DNA from: Planctomycetota bacterium | Lineage (GTDB): Bacteria > Planctomycetota > Phycisphaerae > Phycisphaerales > SM1A02 | Length of the DNA: 64,000 nucleotides | Direction: 5' to 3' | Assembly: GCA_016873255.1 (NCBI GenBank) | Contig: VGXR01000001.1 | Location: 1-64,000, forward strand | In this document: one piece after another, positions 42,164-50,637 of the stretch | Position numbering within the stretch: the first letter of the stretch is position 1 | Layout: every line of letters starts with the position of its first letter | Notes under the pieces: generated by a model | Database searches by the model: none | What the model was told of the DNA's origin: nothing | The model's input: only the letters and a program-made list of their open reading frames with translations | Made by a program: the position numbers and the translations under genes

Positions 42164-44227
42164 TCAGCTGCCCATCCAGCGCTTCCACCAGGCCGTGATC
42201 TCGCGCAGCCGGTGCACGCGCAGGTCCGGCGGCCCCATGCGGCTCATGCCGTGGCTCGTCTCGCGCGGGTAGCGGACGAACCGGTTGGGGACGCCGAGGG
42301 TGCAGAGCGCGGCGTGGACCTGCTCGCCCTGCTCCACGTTGCAGCGGAGGTCGCCCTCGGAGTGGATGATGAGCATCGGCGTGCGGACCTTCGCGAAGTG
42401 CGCGATCGGGCTTGCCTGCCACAGGGCACGCGGGTCCGTGAACGGGCCGCCCTTCCATTCGGTGCCGGGGAAGTCCACCCAGTCGCTGTTGCCAGCCATG
42501 CTCACCATGTTGCTGACGCAGCGATCGGTGACCGCCGCGCGGAACCCGCGGTCGTGCGCCACGGCCCAGTTGGTCATGTAGCCGCCGTAGCTTCCGCCCA
42601 TGATGCCGATGCGGTCGCGCCGGATGCCCGGGTCGCGCCGCATCGCGGCGGCCACGGCCTGCACGTCCATCCAGTCCTTCGTGCCCCAGGCGCCCCGGAT
42701 CGCCGCGGTGTGGCGCTCGCCGTAGCCCTTCGACCCGCGCGGGTTGGGGAACCACACCTCGTAGCCCTGCGCGCAGAGCAGCTGGAACTCGTGGAAGAAC
42801 GTGAGCCCGTACTGCGCGTGCGGGCCGCCGTGGATCTCGAGGATGGCGGGAATGCGCCCGCGCGCGGCGCGCGGCCGCATGCTCCAGCACTGCACCCGGT
42901 GGCCGTCCTTCGCCCTCACCCAGCGCTCGCGCGGCTCGGCCAGGTCGAGCTCCGCGAGCAGCGCGTCGTTGAAGCCCGTGACCTTCCGGGCCGCGAACAC
43001 GCTGCGCTCGACCTCGAGCACGTGGACCTCGCCGGGCTGCGTCGGCGTGGAGCGAACGCACGCAAGCCGCCAGCCGTCGGCGCTGAAGGTGCCCATCACG
43101 TGCTCGGCGCCGGGCCCGGTGTGGAAGGCCACGGCTCCGCCGTGCGCGGGGACGCTCGCCACGAGGCCGCTGCCGTGCCAGCCGGCGCGGAAGAAGATGG
43201 CGGTGCCGTCGGGGAACCAGCGCACCTGCGCGTCGAAGGCGGGTTCGCCCGAGTCGCTGAGGGTCGCGGCCTGCAGGCAGAGGTCGCTGCCCCGGGTGAG
43301 GCAGGTCGTGCGCCCGGCCGCGAAGTCATGCACGAAGAGGTCCACGTTGCGCGTGCCGTACATCGCGCCCGTCCCGGCCCGGCCCACGAACGCCACGCGC
43401 AGCCCGTCGGGGCTCCAGCGCGGGCACGACTTCGGGCCCTTCGGAAGCCCCGGGACGCGCGACACCACGTGCCGGCCGCGCGCGCCCGGCGAGACGACGA
43501 AGAGCTCGGCCTCGGCCGGTTCCCACGACGCGCGCGGGTGCGCGTTGGCCGCCACCGCGAGCGCGCTGCCGTCCGGCGCCCAGTCGTACGAGAAGGTGCC
43601 GAGCCGGTCGCGGTCGAAGACGCAGTCGACGGTCGCGCGCCCGACGTCGAGCACCCAGAGCGCGAAGCGCTGCCCGCCGAAGTAGCCGTCGCCGTCGAGG
43701 CGGTACCAGACATCGTCGATCACCCAGGGCGGGCTCGACAGCCCGCGCGCCTCGCGCGCCTTGGCCGCCTCCGGCGTGCGGTCGTCGGCGGCCGGGCGGA
43801 ACGCGAACGCCATGCGGCGCCCGCACGGGCTCCACGTGAAGTCGCGCACGCTGCCGTGCGGCATCTCGACCAGCTCGCGCGCGGCGCCGCCCTTGGCGGG
43901 CACCACCATGATGCGCGGCGGCTTCTTGGCATCGAGCCGCACGAACGCCACCCGGGTGCCGTCGGGGCTCCATCGCGGCATCACGTCCTTGGGGCCCGCG
44001 GTCAGCGCACGCGGTGCACGGCGGCCGTCCGCGTCGGCGGCCCACACCGAGGTCTCGTACGCGTTCCGCACGTTCACCACCTTGCGCATGAAGAGCACGG
44101 CGCGGCCGTCCGGCGACATCTGCGCCTCGCCGACGCCAACCATGCACAGCAGGTCCTCGGGCGTGATGGCTCGGCGACGGGAGCGCGCGCGGGACGGTCG
44201 CTTGCGGGCGGCGGTTCGGGTGGCCAT
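42164..44227 (-). CDS. S9-family serine peptidase (acylaminoacyl-peptidase-like)
   Basis: 687 residues. The N-terminal two-thirds form a WD40-like beta-propeller with repeated SPDG(T/L) blades (for example MSPDGRAVLFMRK, WSPDGTRVAFVR). The C-terminal alpha/beta-hydrolase domain has Ser546 in GGSYGGYMTN, Asp626 in HSEGDLRCN and His659 in ETSHGMSR. Family members trim oligopeptides or acylated N-terminal residues. There is no clear signal peptide; the first 20 residues are very basic (ARKRPSRARSRRRA). It diverges from glyS. Confidence 0.9.
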   Translation of the reverse strand: MATRTAARKRPSRARSRRRAITPEDLLCMVGVGEAQMSPDGRAVLFMRKVVNVRNAYETSVWAADADGRRAPRALTAGPKDVMPRWSPDGTRVAFVRLDAKKPPRIMVVPAKGGAARELVEMPHGSVRDFTWSPCGRRMAFAFRPAADDRTPEAAKAREARGLSSPPWVIDDVWYRLDGDGYFGGQRFALWVLDVGRATVDCVFDRDRLGTFSYDWAPDGSALAVAANAHPRASWEPAEAELFVVSPGARGRHVVSRVPGLPKGPKSCPRWSPDGLRVAFVGRAGTGAMYGTRNVDLFVHDFAAGRTTCLTRGSDLCLQAATLSDSGEPAFDAQVRWFPDGTAIFFRAGWHGSGLVASVPAHGGAVAFHTGPGAEHVMGTFSADGWRLACVRSTPTQPGEVHVLEVERSVFAARKVTGFNDALLAELDLAEPRERWVRAKDGHRVQCWSMRPRAARGRIPAILEIHGGPHAQYGLTFFHEFQLLCAQGYEVWFPNPRGSKGYGERHTAAIRGAWGTKDWMDVQAVAAAMRRDPGIRRDRIGIMGGSYGGYMTNWAVAHDRGFRAAVTDRCVSNMVSMAGNSDWVDFPGTEWKGGPFTDPRALWQASPIAHFAKVRTPMLIIHSEGDLRCNVEQGEQVHAALCTLGVPNRFVRYPRETSHGMSRMGPPDLRVHRLREITAWWKRWMGS

Positions 44228-44236
44228 GGGGCGAAG

Positions 44237-44242
44237 ATGCTA
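44237..44242 (-). promoter_or_regulatory. Candidate -10 box (TAGCAT), S9 peptidase gene
   Basis: TAGCAT on the minus strand ends 9 nt before the ATG at 44227. Confidence 0.4.
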
Positions 44243-44267
44243 GACCGCGACAAAACCCTGCGTTTCC

Positions 44268-44273
44268 TACAAT
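44268..44273 (+). promoter_or_regulatory. Candidate -10 box (TACAAT), glyS
   Basis: TACAAT, one base from consensus, ends 9 nt before the glyS ATG at 44283. Confidence 0.5.
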
Positions 44274-44282
44274 GTCCGCCCC

Positions 44283-45845
44283 ATGTCCGACCCCAACGCC
44301 GGAACCCCCTCGCCCGACGCCCCCGCCACCAAGAGCATGGAGCAGATCGTGTCGCTCTGCCGCCGCCGCGGCTTCGTGTTCCAGTCGAGCGAGATCTACG
44401 GCGGCATCAACGGCTTCTGGGATTACGGCCCCCTCGGCACCGAGCTGAAGCGCAACCTGAAGGGTGCCTGGTGGCAGGACGTCGTGCAGCGCGAGCTGGT
44501 CGGGCCGACGGGCGACCCCGTGGACATCGTGGGGCTCGACTGCACGATCATCATGAACCCGAAGGTCTGGCAGGCCTCGGGCCATGTCGGCGGGTTCAAC
44601 GACCCGATGGTCGACTGCCGCGCGAGCAAGGCGCGCTACCGTGCCGACCACCTCGCGGTGCTCGGGGCAGCCGCGGCAGGCGCGCGCCTGTGGGCATTCG
44701 TCGAGGGCGATGACGCTGCGCGCGCCAAGGCTGCGAAGGCTCTTTGCAAGTACGAGAAGTGCGATGCCCCCGACCCGGCCCGCCACCTGCTGCGGCCGTT
44801 CACGGCGATCTCGGCGGAGGAGCGCAGCCGCACGATCGGCCCCGACGCGGACGAGCCGGGCTCGCTGACCGAGCCGCGGATGTTCAACCTGATGTTCGAG
44901 ACGCACTGCGGTGCGGTGCGTGACGACGACTCGAAGGCCTACCTCCGCCCCGAGACCGCGCAGGGCATCTTCGTGAACTTCCAGAACGTGGTCGACTCGA
45001 CGCGGGTGAAGGTGCCGTTCGGCATCGCGCAGGTCGGGAAGGCGTTCCGCAACGAGGTGACGCCGCGCAACTTCACCTTCCGCAGCCGCGAGTTCGAGCA
45101 GATGGAGATCGAGTTCTTCATCCACCCGTCGGAGGCGAGCCAGTGGTACGCGTGGTGGCGCGACTGGCGCTTCTCGTGGTGGCAGTCGATCGGGCTGACG
45201 AGCTCCAACCTGCAGCTGCGCGAGCACGACCGCGACGAGCTGGCGCACTACGCGAAGGAGGGCGCCGGCACCAGCGACATCGAGTACCGGTTCCCGTTCA
45301 CGGCACCGGGGTTCGGCGAGCTGGAGGGCGTGGCGCACCGCGCCGACTTCGACCTGCGCGCGCACGCGCAGCACAGCGGCAGGAACGACAAGGCCAAGTA
45401 CTTCGACCAGGCGCGCAACGAGCGCTACTTCCCGCACGTGATCGAGCCGTCGGCCGGCGCGGACCGCGGCACGCTGGCCCTGCTCTGCGAGGCGTACACG
45501 CCTGACCCGAGCAGGCCGAGCGGCGTGTACATGAAGTTCCACCCGCGCATGGCGCCGGTGAAGGCGGGCGTCTTCCCGCTGGTGAACAAGGACGGCATGC
45601 CCGAGGTCGGCGAGCGGCTCTACCGCACCCTGCGGCGCAGGCACGCGGTCGAGTTCGACGAGAAGCAGTCGATCGGCAAGCGCTACGCGCGCATGGACGA
45701 GGCGGGCACGCCCTACTGCATCACGATCGACACGGAGACGATGACCAGCCAGACGGTCACCGTGCGCCATCGCGACACGCAGCAGCAGGAGAAGCTGTCG
45801 ATCGACGCCGTGCCCGCATGGCTCGACCGGCAGATCGGCGAGTGA
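44283..45845 (+). CDS. glyS: Glycine--tRNA ligase, homodimeric class II form
   Basis: 520 residues, the single-chain (GRS1) form rather than the alpha2beta2 form. Motif 1 region FWDYGPLGTELKRNL, motif 2 FRNE in KAFRNEVTPRNFTFRSREFE and the anticodon-binding C-terminus (MTSQTVTVRHRDTQQQEKLS) are present. It charges tRNA-Gly. A short Pro/Ala N-terminal tail precedes the core. The stop codon is immediately followed by the second long palindrome. Confidence 0.97.
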   Translation: MSDPNAGTPSPDAPATKSMEQIVSLCRRRGFVFQSSEIYGGINGFWDYGPLGTELKRNLKGAWWQDVVQRELVGPTGDPVDIVGLDCTIIMNPKVWQASGHVGGFNDPMVDCRASKARYRADHLAVLGAAAAGARLWAFVEGDDAARAKAAKALCKYEKCDAPDPARHLLRPFTAISAEERSRTIGPDADEPGSLTEPRMFNLMFETHCGAVRDDDSKAYLRPETAQGIFVNFQNVVDSTRVKVPFGIAQVGKAFRNEVTPRNFTFRSREFEQMEIEFFIHPSEASQWYAWWRDWRFSWWQSIGLTSSNLQLREHDRDELAHYAKEGAGTSDIEYRFPFTAPGFGELEGVAHRADFDLRAHAQHSGRNDKAKYFDQARNERYFPHVIEPSAGADRGTLALLCEAYTPDPSRPSGVYMKFHPRMAPVKAGVFPLVNKDGMPEVGERLYRTLRRRHAVEFDEKQSIGKRYARMDEAGTPYCITIDTETMTSQTVTVRHRDTQQQEKLSIDAVPAWLDRQIGE

Positions 45846-45941
45846 ATCCGTTCCTGGTTCGCTTGGCACCAGTTCCTCTCTCTGGAGAAGCGGCGTCTTC
45901 CAGGAGGAGGAAATCGGTGCCAAACCAGCCAGGAGCGAATT
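45844..45941. repeat. Long palindromic element, copy 2
   Basis: This is the second copy of the element at 11632-11730. The core TTGGCACC (45863-45870) pairs with GGTGCCAA (45916-45923), and the outer arms share the pattern AATYCG-n-TCCTGG with copy 1. It fills the whole gap between the convergent glyS and glycosyltransferase genes, just as copy 1 fills the gap between two other convergent genes. Confidence 0.8.
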
Positions 45942-46688
45942 TCAGACGTCGAGGGGCTTGCCTTCGCGGGTGCCGTCGTACCAGAAGCCGAGGCGGTCGC
46001 GCGACTGAAGCGGGCGTCGGTAGCCCGCGAAGAAGAGCGCCGTCAGCCCGAGCAGCCTGAGCAGCATCCCCATGCCCGCGCCGGCGCGCTGCTTGCGGGC
46101 GCTCGAGACCACTTCCTCGTGCAGGAACGCGAACCGGCCCCGCTCCTTCAGCGCGCGGCTGAGCCAGTACTCCTCGCCCGCGAACCAGCGCTCGTCGAAG
46201 CCGCCGACCGCCTCGAACGCATCCCGGCGCACGAAGAGGAAGCAGCCGGCCGCCAGCTCCTGCGAGTACCAGAGCACCTTGAACGCCTCGAAGAACCCCT
46301 CCGCGACGGGGTGGCCCCGGCCGTCGAACGCCACGCGCGACCCGCCGCCCACAGCGCCGAGCTCCAGCGCGCGCAGCGCATGGCGCAGCACCGTCTCCGG
46401 CACCCACGTGTCGGCGTCGACGAAGACGATCCACGGGGCCGTGGTCGCGCGCGCACCCGCGTTCCGCACCGCCGCGATCTGCCGCTTGCGCACCGCCACC
46501 ACCCGCGCACCGGCGGCTGACGCGCGCTCCGCGGTGCGGTCGGAGCTGCCGTCGTCGACCACCACCAGCTCGCACGGCCGACCGAGGTTCTCCGCCACCG
46601 TCCGCAGCTGGCCGACGGTCTGCGCGATCACGGCCTCCTCGTTCCAGGCAGGCACCACGAGGGCGTATTGGGGGCCTTCCGGCGGCAT
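45942..46688 (-). CDS. Family 2 glycosyltransferase
   Basis: 248 residues of GT-A fold. YALVVPAWNEEAVIAQTVGQ and VVVDDGSSDRTAE form the nucleotide-sugar site, VFVDADTWV contains the metal-binding DxD, and FAGEEYWLSRAL resembles the catalytic ED motif. It transfers a sugar to an unknown acceptor; a hydrophobic patch near the C-terminus (LLRLLGLTALFFAG) may associate with the membrane. It follows astD by 18 nt and may be read with that operon, although a TAGCGT box also lies 6 nt before its start. Confidence 0.88.
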   Translation of the reverse strand: MPPEGPQYALVVPAWNEEAVIAQTVGQLRTVAENLGRPCELVVVDDGSSDRTAERASAAGARVVAVRKRQIAAVRNAGARATTAPWIVFVDADTWVPETVLRHALRALELGAVGGGSRVAFDGRGHPVAEGFFEAFKVLWYSQELAAGCFLFVRRDAFEAVGGFDERWFAGEEYWLSRALKERGRFAFLHEEVVSSARKQRAGAGMGMLLRLLGLTALFFAGYRRPLQSRDRLGFWYDGTREGKPLDV

Positions 46689-46694
46689 CCCGGA

Positions 46695-46700
46695 ACGCTA
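46695..46700 (-). promoter_or_regulatory. Candidate -10 box (TAGCGT), glycosyltransferase
   Basis: TAGCGT on the minus strand ends 6 nt before the ATG at 46688. It sits in the 18-nt gap after astD and partly inside the astD stop region, so it may be coincidental. Confidence 0.3.
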
Positions 46701-46706
46701 CGCGCG

Positions 46707-48146
46707 TCAGATGCGCTCGGGCACGGTCAATCCCGGGGGAATGACGGCGGCATCGCCGGGCTCCGCCATGCTGGCCACCGGGTAGGCGCAGGCATCGATC
46801 ATCGCCGCGCCCGCGGGGCGCAGGTTGCCGCTGCGGCCGAGCCCGCCGAAAGGCAGCTTGCCGCTGGCGCCCGCCGTCCCGCAATTGACGTTGATGCACC
46901 CCGCGCGCAGGCGGGCCATCGCGGCCTGCACGACGCCCTCGCTCCGCGTGAACACGCTCGCCGCAAGCCCGAACTCCGTGGCGTTTGCCTGCTCGATCGC
47001 GTCGTCGAGCCCGTCGGCCGCGCTGATTCGCACCACCGGGCCGAACACCTCGCGGTCGGTCGCGCGCTCGAAGCGCCGCGCCCGCAGCACGCCCGGGGTG
47101 ATGAACCACCCCTCGCCCGGCAGCGCACGCGACTCGAGCAGCACGTCCTCGCCGCGCGCCGCGCACTCGCGCTGGAACGCAAGCACCGCCTCGCGCGCCT
47201 CGCGGCTGATCACGGGCCCCATGAACGGCACGGGCACCGCATCGCCCGGGCCCACGGTGATGGAACGCGCCGCCGCGACGAACGCCGCGATGAACCGGTC
47301 CGCCACCGCGCGATGCACCACCACGCGCCGCGTGCAGGTGCACCGCTGGCCGCTCGAGAGGAACGCGCAGCGCACGCACTCGATCACCGCCTGGCGCAGG
47401 TCCGCGTCATCCATCACGACGGCCGGGTTGCTGCCGCCCATCTCGAGCGCCACCATGCGCCCGGGGCGATCGAGGTTGGCCTCCAGGATCCGCCGGCCCA
47501 CCGGCCAGCTGCCCGTGAAGAGGATGCCATCGACGCCCTCGTGCGCCACGAGCGCCGCCGCGGCGTCGCCGCGCCCCTGCACCAGGTTGAACACGCCCTC
47601 GGGCATCCCCGCCTCGGCCATCAGCTCCGCCATCAGCGCACCGGTGGCCGGGGCCTTCTCGCTCGGCTTGAACACCACGGTGTTGCCCGCAAGCAGGGCC
47701 GGCACCCAGTGCCCGTTCGGCAGGTGCGCCGGGAAGTTGAACGGCCCGATCACGGCCATCACGCCGTAGGGGCGCCAAGTGCATCGGTTCGACCGCGTGC
47801 CCGTCCCGGCCACGTCGTGGTCCGCGATGCGGCCACGGACGCGCTCCTCGAGCGTCACCGCGACCTTGTCCGAGAGGAGCTGCGCCTCCTGGCGCGACTC
47901 GGGCAGGATCTTGCCCGTCTCGCGCGTGATGAGGCCCGCGATGCGCTCGACGCTGCGCGCACACGCGGCCGACCACGCGCGAAGCCGCTCCGCACGCTCG
48001 TCCATCGTGAGGGCCGACCAGCCCGGGAATGCCCCTCGGGCCGCGCGCACCGCGTGCCCGACGGCCGCGGGATCGACGCGCGCGCGCCCGACCACCGTGC
48101 CGGGACGCGCCGGGTCATGCGAGACGATGTCCGCGTCGCCGCTCAT
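46707..48146 (-). CDS. astD: N-succinylglutamate 5-semialdehyde dehydrogenase
   Basis: 479 residues. The AstD pattern is visible in YGVMAVIGPFNFPAHLPNGH, VALEMGGSNPAVVMDDADL and the catalytic Cys region LSSGQRCTCTRRVVV. The enzyme oxidises N-succinylglutamate semialdehyde to N-succinylglutamate in the arginine/ornithine succinyltransferase pathway. It overlaps astA by 4 nt (ATGA), so the two are co-translated. Confidence 0.92.
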   Translation of the reverse strand: MSGDADIVSHDPARPGTVVGRARVDPAAVGHAVRAARGAFPGWSALTMDERAERLRAWSAACARSVERIAGLITRETGKILPESRQEAQLLSDKVAVTLEERVRGRIADHDVAGTGTRSNRCTWRPYGVMAVIGPFNFPAHLPNGHWVPALLAGNTVVFKPSEKAPATGALMAELMAEAGMPEGVFNLVQGRGDAAAALVAHEGVDGILFTGSWPVGRRILEANLDRPGRMVALEMGGSNPAVVMDDADLRQAVIECVRCAFLSSGQRCTCTRRVVVHRAVADRFIAAFVAAARSITVGPGDAVPVPFMGPVISREAREAVLAFQRECAARGEDVLLESRALPGEGWFITPGVLRARRFERATDREVFGPVVRISAADGLDDAIEQANATEFGLAASVFTRSEGVVQAAMARLRAGCINVNCGTAGASGKLPFGGLGRSGNLRPAGAAMIDACAYPVASMAEPGDAAVIPPGLTVPERI

Positions 48147-49171
48147 GCGCCGGTGCCGATGGGCGTCAGGCCGACCTGGCAGCCCTCGCGCGCACCGATC
48201 GCCGCGGCCGCCGCGGCGGGCAGCCGGATGACGTCCCCCTCGGCGGCGAACGGCGTGCGAACCGCCCGGAACCCGAGCTTGGCGTCCGCCGAGCAGCTGA
48301 CGAAGCCGGTGCCGCCGAGGCCTGCATCGCCCGGCGCAAACCGCAGCGTGCGCGTGCTCCGCACCAGCGGGATCTCGTCCACCTTGGCCTCGAGGTACGG
48401 GCCGCCGTCGAACGGGTCGCATCGTTCGTGGTAGCCGAACCCCTGCTTCTCGAGCATCGCCTTCGCGGGCCGCGTGTCCGCGCCGACCTTGCCGACGAGG
48501 TTGCGCGCCTCCGCAGGCAGCGTGCTCAGGTAGATCTCCTCCTTGGGCAGGAGGCTGAGCATGAACTCCTTGCTCTGCTGGCAGAACGCGTCCGCCTCGG
48601 CGTAGCTCAGGTTGATGAAGCGCCGGCCGAAGAACTCCCAGAACAGCGTGTCGCTGTCCGGCGTGAGCGGGCCCATCAGCTCCGCGATGATGCGCGGCTG
48701 GAACTGGGCGCGGTTGAGCGCGAGGAAGTGGAAGCGCACCAGCGAAAGGAGCGAGCCCAGCTTCTCGCGGTGGCCGCGGTAGCCGGGCGCCAGGATCAGC
48801 CCGCCGAGCTCGCTCGGGCCCGATCCGTCGGTCTGCACCTGGATGGTCGTGTGCACGGCGCCGGTGTTCAGGTCGCGGCTGAAGTGCTCGCGCCGGCGCA
48901 CCTGCAGGAACACCTGCGGCGCCTCGGGCGAACCCATGCGGCAGATCAGCGAGCTGGTGCCGATGACGCCGCCCGAGGACGCGTCCTCGAGCACGAACAT
49001 GAACTGCCGCTCGAGGTCCGCCACGGGCTCGCCCGCGAAGCTGCGCGCGCTGCGCGCGACCTTGGCGGCGATGATGTCCGCGTCGGCCGGAAGGTTGATG
49101 AAGTGCACCATCCGCGCCAGCTTCAGGAGCGTGGGCACATCGTCCGGCAGGGCCTGTCGGATCACGAACAT
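48143..49171 (-). CDS. astA: Arginine/ornithine N-succinyltransferase
   Basis: 342 residues. MFVIRQALPDDVPTLLKLAR, FWEFFGRRFINLSYAEADAF, FMLSLLPKEEIYLSTLP and FDGGPYLEAK are typical AstA signatures. The enzyme transfers succinyl from succinyl-CoA to the alpha-amino group of arginine, and AruF/AruG forms also use ornithine. It lies between the aminotransferase gene (44-nt gap) and astD. Only one subunit type is encoded here. Confidence 0.93.
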   Translation of the reverse strand: MFVIRQALPDDVPTLLKLARMVHFINLPADADIIAAKVARSARSFAGEPVADLERQFMFVLEDASSGGVIGTSSLICRMGSPEAPQVFLQVRRREHFSRDLNTGAVHTTIQVQTDGSGPSELGGLILAPGYRGHREKLGSLLSLVRFHFLALNRAQFQPRIIAELMGPLTPDSDTLFWEFFGRRFINLSYAEADAFCQQSKEFMLSLLPKEEIYLSTLPAEARNLVGKVGADTRPAKAMLEKQGFGYHERCDPFDGGPYLEAKVDEIPLVRSTRTLRFAPGDAGLGGTGFVSCSADAKLGFRAVRTPFAAEGDVIRLPAAAAAAIGAREGCQVGLTPIGTGA

Positions 49172-49215
49172 CGCATGTCCTCTATCGGCATTTTCCCGGG
49201 GCCCGTGCGATGCGG

Positions 49216-50637
49216 CTACTTCAGGAGCGCACGCTCGATAATCTCGAAGACCGGGCCCCAGTGCTCGGGCTGCATCACGCCGATCGGCGGCAGCATGCGC
49301 AGGTGGTACGGGCCATGGCCGCAGTAGAAGGTCATGACGCCCTCGGCGAAGAGGTCCGCCTGGAACTTGAGGACGCGCTCCTTCTCGCCCCCGAAGGGCG
49401 TCAGCCTGCACATGCCCCCGACGCCGCCCACCTTCGCGACCCCGGGGCGGCCGAACTGGTCGCGCACCTCGGGGAACCGGTCGGGATGCTTGGCCACCAG
49501 CGCCTCGGCCTGCCGCCGGAACTCGGCGTGCAGCCTCGCGTTGCGCCCCTCCGGACCGTAGTACCCGCCGCCGTGCAGCGTGCGCAGCGCCTCGAGGCCG
49601 ACCTGGAACGCGGACGTGCTCGCGGTGAACGTGCCGCTCAGGAGCCCCGGCTTGGGGTTCATGTCCGCAACGAAGAGGCATGCGCACGCCTGCGTCATCT
49701 TGCCGACGGTCACCACGTCGACGTGCTGCCCCAGCCCGAGCGCCTCGAAGGCGAACATGCTGGTGGTGCGGCCGAAGCTCTGCACCTCGTCGTCCCACAC
49801 CGGGATGCCCGCGGCCTTGCAGGTCTCCATCAGCGCCACGAAGAACTCGCGCGGCGCGGTGTTGAACCCGCCCTCGCCCTGCACCAGCTCCATGACGAAG
49901 CACGCATGCTGGCCCGGGTAGCGGTGGATGTACTGCTTCAGGTGCCACACGGCCATCTCGATCGACCGCGGTCCCATGAGCGGGTCGTAGAAGGGCATGT
50001 AGTCGACGAGCGTCGAGAGCGGCACTCCCTGGCGGTACGCCGAGGTGTCGCCGATCTGGCTCATGGTCACCGAGCGCCCGACGAAGCAGCCCTCGAACGC
50101 GATGATCCGCGGCGCGCCGCCGGTCTTCTGCATGCACACCTTGAGCGCCGACTCGTTGGCCATGCAGCCCGAGTTGGTCACGAAGCAGTGGGCGATTCGG
50201 CTGCTGCGCCTCGCCTCGGCCACCAGGAACTCGGCGAACGCCACGCTGTCCTGGTTGCTCGCGAGGTTTCCCTGCATGCACAGGTCGGAGAGCCCCGCGC
50301 GCACCGCCGCGGCCACCATGCGCGGGTCGCCGTGCCCGAACATGTGCACGCCGATGCCGTTGATCATGTCCCACTTCACGCTGCCGTCGAGGAGCTCCAC
50401 CAGCGGCCCGTTGCCCATGCCCGACCCGAGGTACGGGAGGATCGGCCCGCGCCCGCGCGCCTCGACGGTGCGCTGCATCGCCGCATCGAACGCCGCCTTG
50501 CGCGCCGGGTCCGCCGGGCGCGCACCGGTGATCGACGCCTGCGCGGCCCGGACGCGCGCGACGATCGCGTCGACGGCACGGGCAACCTCGGGGTCTGCGG
50601 CAAGCGGCGAGGGAAGCGCGCTGATCGGATCGCTCAT
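49216..50637 (-). CDS. Class-III PLP aminotransferase (ArgD/AstC-related)
   Basis: 473 residues. PLP-binding residues: D283 in WDDEVQSFGRT and Lys313 in VTVGKMTQACA; FVTNSGCMANESALK is the phosphate-binding region. In this context the likely reaction is transamination of N-succinylornithine to N-succinylglutamate semialdehyde, the AstC step. The motif departs from the usual DEVQTGxGRTG, so lysine or succinyl-diaminopimelate transamination are also possible. It overlaps the M20 gene by 4 nt (ATGA). Confidence 0.85.
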   Translation of the reverse strand: MSDPISALPSPLAADPEVARAVDAIVARVRAAQASITGARPADPARKAAFDAAMQRTVEARGRGPILPYLGSGMGNGPLVELLDGSVKWDMINGIGVHMFGHGDPRMVAAAVRAGLSDLCMQGNLASNQDSVAFAEFLVAEARRSSRIAHCFVTNSGCMANESALKVCMQKTGGAPRIIAFEGCFVGRSVTMSQIGDTSAYRQGVPLSTLVDYMPFYDPLMGPRSIEMAVWHLKQYIHRYPGQHACFVMELVQGEGGFNTAPREFFVALMETCKAAGIPVWDDEVQSFGRTTSMFAFEALGLGQHVDVVTVGKMTQACACLFVADMNPKPGLLSGTFTASTSAFQVGLEALRTLHGGGYYGPEGRNARLHAEFRRQAEALVAKHPDRFPEVRDQFGRPGVAKVGGVGGMCRLTPFGGEKERVLKFQADLFAEGVMTFYCGHGPYHLRMLPPIGVMQPEHWGPVFEIIERALLK

